A stretch of 64,000 bases of DNA from contig NZ_CP007031.1 of assembly GCF_000224005.2 (NCBI RefSeq), forward strand, positions 1,455,001 to 1,519,000, written 5' to 3'. This DNA comes from Marichromatium purpuratum 984. Its GTDB lineage: Bacteria; Pseudomonadota; Gammaproteobacteria; Chromatiales; Chromatiaceae. Within the stretch, counting starts at the first letter, position 1, and each line of letters opens with the position of its first letter. Below the pieces are notes generated by a model that was not told where the DNA came from, ran no database searches, and saw only the letters and a list, made by a program, of their open reading frames with translations. Both the position numbers and the translations under genes were made by a program. This document shows positions 8,707-17,734 of this stretch, piece by piece.

Positions 8707-9930
8707 TCATGGCTGGGGCTGCAGCAGGTCCTCCGGGCGAATGCCCCAGCGTTCGGGGGGCTCGGCGCTGAGGATCGACTCCTCGGCCTCGATCGCGGGA
8801 TCGGACAGGTCCAGGTCGTCGGGTGGAAGATAGCGACGGCGCTGGATGTCGAGCACCAGGCGCACCTTGGGGTGACGCACGCCGCTGCGCCCGGTGCCGA
8901 CTACCACCGCGAGGCGTTGGCTCTTGAGCCGCACCAGGGTGCCGACCGGGTAGATGCCGACGCAACGGATGAAGTGTTGCACCAGCCCTGCGTCGAGGTG
9001 GTGGCTGCTCCACTCGAGCAGCTTGCGCAGCGCCCGGTGTGGGTCCATGCCCTTGTGGTAGACGCGATCGGAGGTGATGGCGTCGTAGACGTCGACGATC
9101 GCCGCCATGCGTCCGTATCTGCTGATCTGGTCGCCGGTCTTGCCGTCGGGGTAGCCGTTGCCGTCAATGCGCTCGTGATGCTCGGCGGCGACGGCCAGGG
9201 CCACTGGCGGGATGCCGGGGACGCGGGCGAGGATGTCGCGACTGTCGACGACGTGTCCGCGCATGATCTCGACCTCGGCCGCGGTCAGTCGTCCGGGCTT
9301 GTTGAGGACCTCGAGTGGGGTGAGGGTCTTGCCGATGTCGTGGAGCAGGGCACCGACGCCGATCTGGTGGATCAGCTCGGGGGAGAACTTCATCGTGGTG
9401 GCGAAGGAGGTCATCAGCACGGCGACGTTGACCGAGTGCTCGAAGGTGTAGCGGTCCATCCGCCGGATCCGCGTCAGCCCGAGCAGCGCGTCGCGGTTGC
9501 GGAAGATCGAGCCGACCATGCGACCGATCACCGGGTCGGTGCGTGCGACATCGATCTGACGGCCCAGGCGCACGTCCTCCATCAGCTCGCGGATCAACTG
9601 GTTGGCCTCGCGGTGGACCTTGCGAGCCTGCTCCTGCTCGTCCTCGAGGGTGGTTGGCTGGTGGCTGTCGGGGGAGTTGTCGGCGACCTCGACCAGCTCG
9701 CGCTCGAGCGCCGCCTCGACCTCCAGGCGGCTCGGTGCGCTGGCGACGTCGAGCCCCTTGTCGGTGTCGATGTAGAGTTCGCGGATGCCCAGGCTGCGCA
9801 CCTGCGCCAGGGACTGTTCGTCCTCGATCAGGAAGTCGTTGCGCACATAGGGATGATCGGTCCAGCCGAAGTTGAGGTCATGGATGTGCATCCCCGGGCG
9901 AAGCTGATCGATACGGATCTTTTTGATCAT
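8707..9930 (-). CDS. HD-GYP domain cyclic-di-GMP phosphodiesterase, paralogue 2
   Basis: A 407-residue paralogue of the downstream gene with the same layout: DUF3391-type N-terminus opening MIKKIRIDQLRPGMHIHDLN, a helical linker, then HD-GYP with HD at residues 197-198 and HHERIDGNGYPDG at 251-263. The catalytic signature is complete. The two proteins agree best in the first 60 residues and the HD-GYP core and diverge in the linker (about 65-140), which may change input or partner specificity. It is probably the first gene of a transcript with paralogue 1. No receiver or PAS domain is fused. Confidence 0.88.
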   Translation of the reverse strand: MIKKIRIDQLRPGMHIHDLNFGWTDHPYVRNDFLIEDEQSLAQVRSLGIRELYIDTDKGLDVASAPSRLEVEAALERELVEVADNSPDSHQPTTLEDEQEQARKVHREANQLIRELMEDVRLGRQIDVARTDPVIGRMVGSIFRNRDALLGLTRIRRMDRYTFEHSVNVAVLMTSFATTMKFSPELIHQIGVGALLHDIGKTLTPLEVLNKPGRLTAAEVEIMRGHVVDSRDILARVPGIPPVALAVAAEHHERIDGNGYPDGKTGDQISRYGRMAAIVDVYDAITSDRVYHKGMDPHRALRKLLEWSSHHLDAGLVQHFIRCVGIYPVGTLVRLKSQRLAVVVGTGRSGVRHPKVRLVLDIQRRRYLPPDDLDLSDPAIEAEESILSAEPPERWGIRPEDLLQPQP

Positions 9931-10015
9931 GCCGTCTTGGAGCTTGTTCGTCGTGCCGGTACGAGCGCGTCGAGATCTCGCTGCCCGCTGGTTCGACGGA
10001 CATCATACGATCAAA

Positions 10016-10050
10016 CGCGCGCCCCGGGCAGTCCCGCCTCGGGGCGCGCG
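10016..10050 (-). terminator. Strong hairpin, likely terminator after the 59-residue gene
   Basis: A perfect 11-bp stem (CGCGCGCCCCG at 10016-10026 with its complement at 10040-10050) and a 13-base loop, starting 7 bp after the stop of the 59-residue gene on the minus strand. Only a short TTT follows, so it is terminator-like rather than classical. Confidence 0.6.
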
Positions 10051-10056
10051 GCGCGA

Positions 10057-10236
10057 TCAGTCGGCGCGCTCCGTCTGGCGTGTCGCGCCGGCTGCGGGGA
10101 TGAGCTGCTCGGCGCGCAGGATGGTCTCCTTGGCCTCACCGTTGATCCACTGCTTCTCGCGTGGATCTCGCACGGCATAGCGTCCGGTGCGTTTCTGGTA
10201 GATCACATAGTCCTCGGTCTGCTTGATCTGCTTCAT
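10057..10236 (-). CDS. Small conserved-looking protein, 59 residues
   Basis: A short frame reading MKQIKQTEDYVIYQKRTGRY at the start and ending QTERAD. It is soluble, charged and rich in Lys, Arg, Glu and aromatic residues, with no membrane segment; the pattern YVIYQKRTGRYAVRDP suggests a compact beta-type module. It resembles unnamed small proteins of gammaproteobacteria, but I do not recognise a named family. It lies 72 bp after the DUF4342 gene on the same strand and is followed by an 11-bp hairpin, consistent with a small two-gene unit. Codon usage is like that of its neighbours. Function unknown. Confidence 0.65.
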   Translation of the reverse strand: MKQIKQTEDYVIYQKRTGRYAVRDPREKQWINGEAKETILRAEQLIPAAGATRQTERAD

Positions 10237-10308
10237 CGTGAACCTCTGGTTTCTCGTTGATACAGATGGTCGGCCGCGGTCGCGGCCGGTGCCGCCGGGG
10301 CGGGGTGA

Positions 10309-10614
10309 CTAGCGACGGTCGTCGGGGTAGGGGCCGCGCGGCTGGCTCGGGTCGCGCTCGATCTCGATGCGGAACTGTGCGAGCAGCGCGGCGATGGCGC
10401 CGAGCGCGGTGAGCACCGGGGCGATCAGGGTGAGTGCTGCGGCAACACCGAGTCCGGCGTTGAGCGGGACGTCGGTGAGGATTTGGCCGCTGGGGCGGCG
10501 CACGATCAGCCGTCTGACGTTGCCCTGGCGCACCAGCTCCTTGATCTTGTCGACCAGCGCGCCGCCGGCGACCGTGAATTCTTCGTGGGTCGGTCGTCGG
10601 TGATCGTCTCTCAT
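10309..10614 (-). CDS. DUF4342 domain-containing protein
   Basis: A 101-residue protein with the DUF4342 pattern: an N-terminal amphipathic part (VAGGALVDKIKELVRQGNVR), a short beta segment (RLIVRRPSGQILTDVPL), then one or two hydrophobic stretches (about residues 53-83, rich in Ala, Leu and Gly) and a charged tail. The layout suggests a small membrane-associated protein. Function is unknown for the family. It is upstream of the 59-residue gene and downstream of the YchJ/SrkA pair on the same strand. Confidence 0.75.
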   Translation of the reverse strand: MRDDHRRPTHEEFTVAGGALVDKIKELVRQGNVRRLIVRRPSGQILTDVPLNAGLGVAAALTLIAPVLTALGAIAALLAQFRIEIERDPSQPRGPYPDDRR

Positions 10615-10674
10615 GGGTAACTCCTCGATGTGTCTGGCTTGAGTGATCGAGACCGGGCGATGCCCGATGGTGTC

Positions 10675-11097
10675 TCAGTTCGTCGTGCGTGTCGCGGGAA
10701 AGGTTCCGTCGACATAGACCCAGTGTCCGTCGAGCCGGATGAAGCGGCTGCGCTCGTGCAGCCGATGGGCGCGACCACCGATCTTGTAGCGGGCGACGAA
10801 CTCGACCGTGCCCTGATCGTCGTCGGGGCCGCCGGCGCTGCGGGCGAGGATGCGCAGTCCGAGCCAACGCGGTGGCGGGTCGTCGGGGGTGAGGTCGGGC
10901 GGGCAGTGTTCGGGGTGCCAGGTGGCGCGCAGATAATCGTGCGCCTCCAGGGTGAAGGCGGTGTAGCGCGAGCGCATCAACTGCTCGGCGGTCTCGGGCC
11001 GTGCCTCCCCGGCCAGATAAGGCCCGCAGCAGGTCGCGAGTGTCTTGCCGCTGCCACAGGGGCAGGCGCTCGTCGTCATCGGGTCTGGCGTGTTCAT
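10675..11097 (-). CDS. ychJ: YchJ family protein with SEC-C zinc motif
   Basis: A 140-residue cytosolic protein. The N-terminal SEC-C-type motif CPCGSGKTLATCC (about residues 12-24) is a small zinc-binding site, followed by a YchJ/NTF2-like fold with the signature LMRSRYTAF, YLRATWHPE and a C-terminal GHWVYVDGTF. The function of YchJ is not settled. The ATG at 11097 overlaps the stop of the kinase gene as ATGA, which indicates translational coupling and decides the start over the in-frame ATG at 11106. Confidence 0.88.
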   Translation of the reverse strand: MNTPDPMTTSACPCGSGKTLATCCGPYLAGEARPETAEQLMRSRYTAFTLEAHDYLRATWHPEHCPPDLTPDDPPPRWLGLRILARSAGGPDDDQGTVEFVARYKIGGRAHRLHERSRFIRLDGHWVYVDGTFPATRTTN

Positions 11098-12083
11098 GCG
11101 GGCCATAGCGGTCCGGCCTCCATGGCGAGGAGTTGTTCGCGCAGCTGGGCGATATGCTGTTCCCAGTAGTGCGTGGTGGCGAACCAGGGGAAGGCGACGG
11201 GAAAGGCCGGATCCTGCCAGCGCCGTGCCAGCCAGGCGGCGTGGTGGATCAGGCGCAGGGTACGCAGCGCCTCGACCAGGTGCAGTTCGCGCACGTCGAA
11301 GTCGCAGAAATCCTCGTAGCCGGCGAGCACGTCGGCGAGCTGTCGGCTCTGCTCGGCACGGCTGCCCGAGAGCAGCATCCACAGATCCTGTACCGCCGGG
11401 CCGCTGCGCGCATCGTCGAAGTCGACGAAGTGCGGTCCGGCGTCGGTCCACATCAGGTTGCCGCGATGGCAGTCGCCGTGCAGCCGGATCTCGCGCACCC
11501 GTCCGGCGCGCGCATGGCACTCGGCGACCGCCGCGAGGACGCTGGCGCTCACCTCGGTGTAGGTCTCGCGCAGCTCGGCGGGGACCCAGTCCTGATCGAG
11601 CAGCAGCGCGCGCGGGCCGGTGCCGAAGGCCTCGATGTCGAGTCGCGGGCGGTGCGCGAAGGGGCGGGTGGTGCCGACGGCGTGGATGCGGCCGATGAAA
11701 CGCCCGACCCACTCCAGCACCTCGGGGTCGTCGAGTTCGGGGTCGCGCCCGCCGCGTCTCGGGCTGATCGAGAAACGATGTCCGGCGAAGTGGTGCAGGG
11801 TGTCTCCGTTGATGCGTTGCGGCGCGATCGCCGGGATCTCGCGCTCGGCCAGTTCGGCGGCGAAGTCGTGTTCCTCGGCGATCGCCGCGTCGCTCCAGCG
11901 TCCGGGGCGATAGAACTTGACCACCACCGGCGTGGTCTCGTCGAGACCGATCTGATAGACACGGTTCTCGTAACTGTTGAGCGCGAGCATGCGCCCGTCG
12001 GGGACCAAGCCGACCGACTCGATGGCATCGAGGATGCGGTCGGGGCCGAGGTCGGCATAGGGTGTGGGATCGGTTGTATCCAT
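11094..12083 (-). CDS. srkA: Stress response kinase A (SrkA/YihE family)
   Basis: A 329-residue protein kinase-like enzyme of the YihE/aminoglycoside phosphotransferase fold; the E. coli homologue is a Ser/Thr kinase linked to envelope stress and survival. The catalytic loop LHGDCHRGN is at residues 201-209 with the base Asp204, and the metal-binding DFD is at 221-223. The N-terminal lobe contains NSYENRVYQIG and a VVVKFYRP lysine segment. All key residues are present and the length is normal. It is coupled by ATGA overlap to the YchJ gene and divergent from the metallophosphoesterase gene. Confidence 0.9.
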   Translation of the reverse strand: MDTTDPTPYADLGPDRILDAIESVGLVPDGRMLALNSYENRVYQIGLDETTPVVVKFYRPGRWSDAAIAEEHDFAAELAEREIPAIAPQRINGDTLHHFAGHRFSISPRRGGRDPELDDPEVLEWVGRFIGRIHAVGTTRPFAHRPRLDIEAFGTGPRALLLDQDWVPAELRETYTEVSASVLAAVAECHARAGRVREIRLHGDCHRGNLMWTDAGPHFVDFDDARSGPAVQDLWMLLSGSRAEQSRQLADVLAGYEDFCDFDVRELHLVEALRTLRLIHHAAWLARRWQDPAFPVAFPWFATTHYWEQHIAQLREQLLAMEAGPLWPA

Positions 12084-12189
12084 GACACGATTCTACGCGG
12101 ATCGTCGCCCGCTCGGGGAGCGCGACCGGATATCTTGTCGCGATCCGGTTGGCGTCGTTCGGGCGCCGCGTCATCACCGAGGAGCCCTG

Positions 12190-13119
12190 ATGAAGCTGCG
12201 CACGACACTGCTCCGCATCCTGCTCGCGCTGTGCCTGCCGCTCGTCGCGGATGCCGCGCCCTGGCGGGTGTTCGCCGTCGGTGACCTCCCCTACGGCACC
12301 TCCGAGCTGGCTGGGTTGCGCGCGCTGTTCGCGCATGCCGTGGGCCATGGCAGCCCCTTCCTGATCCATGTCGGGGATATCAAAAGCGGCTCGCAGCCAT
12401 GTACCGACGCCCAGCTGGCGGGGATCGCCGGGTTGTTCGCGGCGCAGCCGGTACCGGTGGTCTACACCCCGGGCGACAACGAGTGGACCGACTGCCACCG
12501 TCTGCTGGCCGGCAGCCACGATCCGCTGCGGCGACTCGCGCGGGTGCGCGCACACTTCTTTGAAGACCCCGCCGTGCTGCGGCTCGGGCAGCTCGGCGCC
12601 CGGGCCGCAGCGCCCGACTACCCCGAACTCTACCGCTTCGTCCATCGTCGGGTGATGTTCGTGGTGCTGCATGTGGTCGGCAGTCACGATGGCGCGCGTC
12701 GGGCCGATCCGCGCGCGCAGGCCGAGTCGGCGGCGCGCCGCGCGGTCAATCGTGCGTTGTTGCGCGAGGCGACCGACGCGGCCCGCACGGCGGGACTCGC
12801 GGCGCTGGTGGTGGTCTTCCACGTCGACCCGCTGTTCGAGCGCCGTCGCGCGCCGCGGGCGCTGGGCTGGGTGCGCGAGGCCCTTGCCGAGACCCTGACG
12901 CGCTTTCCCGGGCCGGTGCTGGCGCTGCACGGCGACACCCATCGGCTGCGTCACGACCGCCCGCTGCAGGGCGGGGCGGGTGGTCGGTTGGTACGTGTCG
13001 AGGTGCCGGGGTCGCCCTCGATCGGCGGGGTCTGGATCACCATCGATCCGACCGCCGACGAGCCCTTCCAGATCGAGCCGGTGTGGGCGCAAGGGTGTGA
13101 TCTCGATGGTGAGAATTGA
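12190..13119 (+). CDS. Exported calcineurin-like metallophosphoesterase
   Basis: A 309-residue protein with a cleavable signal peptide (RTTLLRILLALCLPLVADA) and a calcineurin-like phosphoesterase core. Motifs in order: VGDLPYG, HVGDIKSGS, TPGDNEWTDCHR, FHVDP and LHGDTHRLRHD, corresponding to the Asp, GD, GN(D)HE-like and terminal GxxH metal-ligand blocks. Substrate is unknown. GAGGAG about 6 bp before the ATG supports this start over an in-frame ATG at 12064. It likely acts in the periplasm. Confidence 0.8.
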   Translation: MKLRTTLLRILLALCLPLVADAAPWRVFAVGDLPYGTSELAGLRALFAHAVGHGSPFLIHVGDIKSGSQPCTDAQLAGIAGLFAAQPVPVVYTPGDNEWTDCHRLLAGSHDPLRRLARVRAHFFEDPAVLRLGQLGARAAAPDYPELYRFVHRRVMFVVLHVVGSHDGARRADPRAQAESAARRAVNRALLREATDAARTAGLAALVVVFHVDPLFERRRAPRALGWVREALAETLTRFPGPVLALHGDTHRLRHDRPLQGGAGGRLVRVEVPGSPSIGGVWITIDPTADEPFQIEPVWAQGCDLDGEN

Positions 13120-13188
13120 GTTTTACCCCTCACCGGACTACTCTAGGGGATTCCCTTTTTCGCACCGTTCGCACCGAGGACAGAGTCT

Positions 13189-14592
13189 ATGGGCGCCAGG
13201 ACCCTCTACGACAAACTCTGGGACGAGCACGTCGTGCGCGTCGACGAGACCGGCACGGCACTGCTCTATATCGATCGTCAGTTGATCCACGAGGTCACCT
13301 CGCCCCAGGCCTTCGAGGGTCTGCGTCTGGCCGGGCGCCAGCCGTGGCGTACCAGCGCCAACCTCGCGGTGCCGGATCACAACGTGCCCACCAGCGGCCG
13401 TGCCCAGGGCATCGCCGACCCGGTCTCGCGACTGCAGGTCGAGACTCTCGACGCCAACTGCGCCGAGTTCGGCATCCGCGAGTTCCCGATGTCCGATCAG
13501 CGTCAGGGCGTGGTGCACGTGATCGGCCCGGAGCAGGGCTTCACCCTGCCGGGTTCGACCGTGGTCTGCGGTGACTCCCACACCGCCACCCACGGCGCCT
13601 TCGGCGCCCTGGCCTTCGGCATCGGCACCTCCGAGGTCGAGCACGCCATGGCCACCCAATGTCTGATCCAGCGCAAGTCGAAGTCGATGCTGATTCGCGT
13701 CGACGGCCAGCTCGGTGAGGGCGTCACCGCCAAGGACATCGTCCTCGCGGTGATCGGCCGGATCGGCACCGCCGGCGGTACCGGCTATGTCATCGAGTTC
13801 GCCGGCGAGGCGATCGAGGCGCTGACCATGGAAGGGCGCATGACGGTCTGCAACATGGCCATCGAGGCCGGCGCGCGCGCCGGACTGATCGGCGTCGACG
13901 AGAAGACCGTGGAGTTCATGCGCGGTCGTCCGCTGGCCCCCGAGGGCGAGCTGTTCGAGCGTGCCGCCGCGCACTGGCGCACCCTGGTCACCGATCCGGG
14001 CGCCGAGTTCGACGAGATCGTCGAGATCGATGCTGCCAGCATCGCGCCGCAGGTCACTTGGGGCACCTCGCCCGAGATGGTGCTCGACATCAACGGCCGG
14101 GTGCCGGATCCGGCCGCCGAGGCCGATGCGGTCAAGGCCGCCAGCATCCGTCGCGCGCTCGAGTACATGGGGCTCGAGGCGGGGATGGCGATCACCGACA
14201 TCCGTCCCGACAAGGTCTTCATCGGCTCCTGCACCAACTCGCGTATCGAGGATCTGCGCGCCGCTGCCGAGATCGCCAAGGGCCGCAAGGTCGCCCCCGG
14301 CATCCAGCTGGCGATGGTGGTGCCGGGCTCGGGTCTGGTGAAAGAGCAGGCCGAGGCCGAGGGGCTCGACAAGATCTTCACCGAGGCCGGGTTCGAGTGG
14401 CGCGAGCCGGGTTGCTCGATGTGTCTGGCGATGAATGCCGACCGTCTGGAGCCGGGCGAGCGTTGCGCCTCGACCTCCAACCGTAACTTCGAGGGCCGTC
14501 AGGGCCAGGGTGGTCGCACCCACCTGGTGAGCCCCGCCATGGCCGCCGCTGCCGCGGTGACCGGGCACTTTGTCGACGTGAGGGAGCTGTGA
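13189..14592 (+). CDS. leuC: 3-isopropylmalate dehydratase large subunit
   Basis: A 467-residue aconitase-family subunit that, with LeuD, isomerises 2- to 3-isopropylmalate in leucine synthesis. The [4Fe-4S] ligands are visible: Cys348 in GSCTNSR, and Cys409 and Cys412 in [25 protein letters not shown] is also present. GAGGA lies 8 bp before the ATG. The stop overlaps the leuD start region. A short AGGG/CCCT hairpin with a T-run near 13144-13161 precedes it; I could not show that it is a leucine attenuator. Confidence 0.96.
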   Translation: MGARTLYDKLWDEHVVRVDETGTALLYIDRQLIHEVTSPQAFEGLRLAGRQPWRTSANLAVPDHNVPTSGRAQGIADPVSRLQVETLDANCAEFGIREFPMSDQRQGVVHVIGPEQGFTLPGSTVVCGDSHTATHGAFGALAFGIGTSEVEHAMATQCLIQRKSKSMLIRVDGQLGEGVTAKDIVLAVIGRIGTAGGTGYVIEFAGEAIEALTMEGRMTVCNMAIEAGARAGLIGVDEKTVEFMRGRPLAPEGELFERAAAHWRTLVTDPGAEFDEIVEIDAASIAPQVTWGTSPEMVLDINGRVPDPAAEADAVKAASIRRALEYMGLEAGMAITDIRPDKVFIGSCTNSRIEDLRAAAEIAKGRKVAPGIQLAMVVPGSGLVKEQAEAEGLDKIFTEAGFEWREPGCSMCLAMNADRLEPGERCASTSNRNFEGRQGQGGRTHLVSPAMAAAAAVTGHFVDVREL

Positions 14593-15230
14593 TGGAAGCG
14601 TTCAAGAACTTCACCGGCGTGGTGGCGCCGCTCGATCGAGCCAACATCGACACCGACGCGATCATCCCCAAGCAGTTCCTCAAGAGCATCCAGCGCACCG
14701 GCTTCGGTCCCTATCTGTTCGATGAGCTGCGCTATCTCGATCACGGCGAGCCGGGGATGGACTGCAGCAACCGTCCGCTCAACCCCGAGTTCGTGCTCAA
14801 CGACGATCGTTACGCCAGCGCCGAGATCCTGCTCGCGCGTGAAAACTTCGGTTGCGGTTCCTCGCGCGAGCACGCCCCCTGGGCGCTGGCCGACTTCGGC
14901 TTGCGGGTGATCCTGGCGCCGAGCTTCGCCGACATCTTCTTCAACAACTGTTTCAAGAACGGCATCCTGCCGATCGTGCTGCCGGCCCCGGTGATCGACG
15001 CCCTGTTCGGCAAGGCGACAGGTCCCGAGGCGCTGCGCATCACCGTCGACCTGCCCGGTCAGACGCTGATCCTCGATGACGCTACCCGCATCGCCTTCGA
15101 CATCGACGCCGGCAACAAGCACCGGCTGATCGAGGGGCTCGACGACATCGGCCTCACCCTGCAGGAGGTCGACACCATCCGCGCCTATGAGGAGCGCCGT
15201 CGCGCCGAGGCGCCCTGGCTGTTCATCTGA
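14592..15230 (+). CDS. leuD: 3-isopropylmalate dehydratase small subunit
   Basis: A 212-residue small subunit carrying the swivelling domain. Family motifs include [11 protein letters not shown] near the N-terminus and [16 protein letters not shown], the substrate-specificity loop. The ATG at 14592 overlaps the last base of the leuC stop codon (TGATG arrangement), so it is translationally coupled. A GTG just upstream is not needed. It works with LeuC in the cytosol. Confidence 0.96.
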   Translation: MEAFKNFTGVVAPLDRANIDTDAIIPKQFLKSIQRTGFGPYLFDELRYLDHGEPGMDCSNRPLNPEFVLNDDRYASAEILLARENFGCGSSREHAPWALADFGLRVILAPSFADIFFNNCFKNGILPIVLPAPVIDALFGKATGPEALRITVDLPGQTLILDDATRIAFDIDAGNKHRLIEGLDDIGLTLQEVDTIRAYEERRRAEAPWLFI

Positions 15231-15316
15231 CCCGGTTGCCCGCGCCGTCGCGGCGCGGACGGGTCCTGACGGCCGCCGTCCGGGCGGCCATCATCCAAGT
15301 ATTCGGAGAAATCCCT

Positions 15317-16396
15317 TTGAGCAAGAAGATTCTGGTTCTCGCCGGTGACGGTATCGGTCCCGAGATCGTCGCCGAGGCGATCAAGGTGCTCGACGCGCTG
15401 CAGGCCGAGGGCGCGATCGACGTGACCATGGAAGAGGCCCTGGTCGGCGGCGCGGCCTATGACGACTGCGGCGATCCGCTGCCGGCGGCCACCCTGGAGG
15501 CGGCCAAGGCCTCCGATGCGGTGCTGCTCGGCGCCGTGGGTGGACCGAAGTGGGAGCCGCTGCACTTCTCCAAGCGCCCCGAGCGCGGTCTGCTCGGGCT
15601 GCGCGCCGGCCTGGGGCTGTTCGCCAACCTGCGCCCGGCCTTCCTCTACCCGCAGCTGGCCGATGCCTCCACCCTCAAGCCCGAGATCGTCTCCGGGCTC
15701 GATGTGATGATCGTGCGCGAGCTGACCGGCGGCATCTACTTCGGTGAGCCGCGCGGCGTCGAGACCCTGGAGTCGGGCGAGCGCTACGGCTACAACACCC
15801 TCTGCTACAAGGAGTCGGAGGTCAAGCGCATCTGCCGCGTCGCCTACGACATCGCCATGAAGCGCGGCAAGCGGGTGTGCTCGGTCGACAAGGCCAACGT
15901 GCTCGAGGTCACCGAGATGTGGCGTGAGGTGGCGATCGAGACCGCCGCCGACTACCCCGAGATCGAACTCTCGCACATGTATGTCGACAACGCCTCGATG
16001 CAGCTGGTGCGCGCGCCCAAGCAGTTCGACGTGATGGTCACCACCAACATGTTCGGCGACATCCTCTCCGACTGCGCGGCCATGCTCACCGGCTCGATCG
16101 GCATGCTGCCCTCGGCCTCGCTCAACGCCGAGGGCCAGGGCATGTACGAGCCGATCCACGGCTCGGCCCCCGATATCGCCGGTCGCGGCATCGCCAACCC
16201 GCTGGCCACCATCCTCTCGGTGGCGATGATGCTGCGCTACTCGCTCGACGCGGGCGAGGCGGCCGATCGCATCGAAGCGGCGGTCTCCAAGGTGCTCGAC
16301 CAGGGTCTGCGCACCGGCGACATCATGTCCGAGGGCATGCGCCAGGTCGGCACCGCCGAGATGGGCGATGCGGTGGTCGCGGCGCTGCGCGCCTGA
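15317..16396 (+). CDS. leuB: 3-isopropylmalate dehydrogenase
   Basis: A 360-residue NAD-dependent oxidative decarboxylase of leucine synthesis. Motifs: [11 protein letters not shown] at the N-terminus, [24 protein letters not shown], and the NAD-binding [14 protein letters not shown]. The start is a TTG at 15317 (TTG AGC AAG AAG), with GGAGA 8 bp upstream; an earlier in-frame ATG at 15236 would add 27 residues not seen in the family. The 86-bp gap after leuD is non-coding. Confidence 0.95.
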   Translation: MSKKILVLAGDGIGPEIVAEAIKVLDALQAEGAIDVTMEEALVGGAAYDDCGDPLPAATLEAAKASDAVLLGAVGGPKWEPLHFSKRPERGLLGLRAGLGLFANLRPAFLYPQLADASTLKPEIVSGLDVMIVRELTGGIYFGEPRGVETLESGERYGYNTLCYKESEVKRICRVAYDIAMKRGKRVCSVDKANVLEVTEMWREVAIETAADYPEIELSHMYVDNASMQLVRAPKQFDVMVTTNMFGDILSDCAAMLTGSIGMLPSASLNAEGQGMYEPIHGSAPDIAGRGIANPLATILSVAMMLRYSLDAGEAADRIEAAVSKVLDQGLRTGDIMSEGMRQVGTAEMGDAVVAALRA

Positions 16397-16495
16397 GCCG
16401 ATCGCGCCGAACGCCGGTCGGGACGGCACGCGTCGGTATGCCGACGCCCCGCCCCGGCGGGCGAATCCAGATCAGATGACTGTGGGGTGAGAACA

Positions 16496-17620
16496 ATGCA
16501 ACGGGTTGGTTTCGTCGGCTGGCGAGGCATGGTGGGCTCCGTGTTGATGGAGCGGATGCGTGCCGAAGGGGACTTCGCGCACATCACCGAGCCGGTGTTC
16601 TTCTCCACCTCGCAGGCCGGGCAGCCCGGTCCCGATGTGGGGCGGGGCGCCCAACCGCTGCGCGACGCCGATTCGCTCGACGCGCTGGCGGAGATGGACG
16701 TCATCCTCAGCTGTCAGGGCGGCGACTACACCAAGCGCGTCCACCCGCAGCTGCGTGCGCGCGGCTGGGACGGCTACTGGATCGACGCCGCCTCGGCGCT
16801 GCGCATGGCGCCGGAGTCGACCATCGTCCTCGATCCGGTCAACCGCGAGGTCATCGACGCAGCGCTCGCCGCCGGTCGGCGCGATTTCGTCGGTGGCAAC
16901 TGCACCGTCAGTCTGATGCTGATGGCCATCGGCGGGTTGTTCCGCGCCGGTGCGGTGGAGTGGGTCAGCGCCATGACCTATCAGGCCGCCTCGGGCGCCG
17001 GTGCGCGTAACATGCGCGAGCTGCTGGCACAGATGGACGCGCTGCACGAGTCGGTCGCGACGCAGCTGGCCGATCCCGGCTCGGCGATCCTCGAGATCGA
17101 CCGCGGCGTGACCGCGGCGATGCGGGACTCGGCCTTTCCGACCGAGAGTTTCGGGGTACCGCTCGCCGGCAGTCTGATCCCCTGGATCGACACCCAGCTC
17201 GACAACGGCCAGAGCCGTGAGGAGTGGAAGGGCCAGGCCGAGACCAACAAGATCCTCGGCATCGACCCCGCCGCGCCGCTACCGATCGACGGGATCTGCG
17301 TGCGTATCGGCGCGATGCGCTGTCACAGTCAGGCGCTGACCATCAAGCTCGCGCGTGATCTCGAACTCGACGAGATCGAGCGCCTGATCGCCGAGGCCAA
17401 CCCCTGGGCGCGGGTGATCCCCAACGAGCGCGAGCGCACCATGCGCGAACTCTCGCCGGCGGCGGTCACCGGGACGCTCGAGGTGCCGGTGGGGCGGCTG
17501 CGCAAGATGAACCTCGGTTCGCGCTATCTTTCCGCCTTCACCGTCGGCGACCAGCTGCTGTGGGGCGCGGCCGAGCCGCTGCGGCGGATGCTGGCGATCC
17601 TGCTCGCGCGAGGCGCCTGA
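16496..17620 (+). CDS. asd: Aspartate-semialdehyde dehydrogenase
   Basis: A 374-residue NADPH-dependent enzyme making aspartate semialdehyde for lysine/diaminopimelate, threonine and methionine. The N-terminus has the Gram-negative-type [17 protein letters not shown]. The catalytic Cys136 is in GGNCTVSLM, and [20 protein letters not shown] and GAMRCHSQ are conserved. The start at 16496 is preceded by GGGGTGAG; a GTG at 16487 is less likely. The order leuB-asd-fimV is typical for gammaproteobacteria. Confidence 0.95.
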   Translation: MQRVGFVGWRGMVGSVLMERMRAEGDFAHITEPVFFSTSQAGQPGPDVGRGAQPLRDADSLDALAEMDVILSCQGGDYTKRVHPQLRARGWDGYWIDAASALRMAPESTIVLDPVNREVIDAALAAGRRDFVGGNCTVSLMLMAIGGLFRAGAVEWVSAMTYQAASGAGARNMRELLAQMDALHESVATQLADPGSAILEIDRGVTAAMRDSAFPTESFGVPLAGSLIPWIDTQLDNGQSREEWKGQAETNKILGIDPAAPLPIDGICVRIGAMRCHSQALTIKLARDLELDEIERLIAEANPWARVIPNERERTMRELSPAAVTGTLEVPVGRLRKMNLGSRYLSAFTVGDQLLWGAAEPLRRMLAILLARGA

Positions 17621-17734
17621 AGACCGATGGTGGCTTGGTGCGCGTCGGTCGATCGGATATAGTCGGGAGTCATTTCGCCCGGCCCGTCGGGAGCCGGTCG
17701 ACGGATCGTCGCACAAGGTGCATGAGGGAGGACG

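Noticed and set aside
10675-13092. 805-codon minus-strand frame spanning three genes
   Set aside because: Only its last 140 codons (YchJ) are real; the rest is a shadow of SrkA and of the metallophosphoesterase in GC-rich sequence.
13144-13161. Leucine attenuator before leuC
   Set aside because: Only a 4-bp stem with a T-run is visible and no leader peptide rich in leucine codons was found.
13138-14568. 476-codon frame antisense to leuC
   Set aside because: Antisense shadow of a certain gene; composition (His, Gly, Arg, Asp-rich) is typical of shadow frames.
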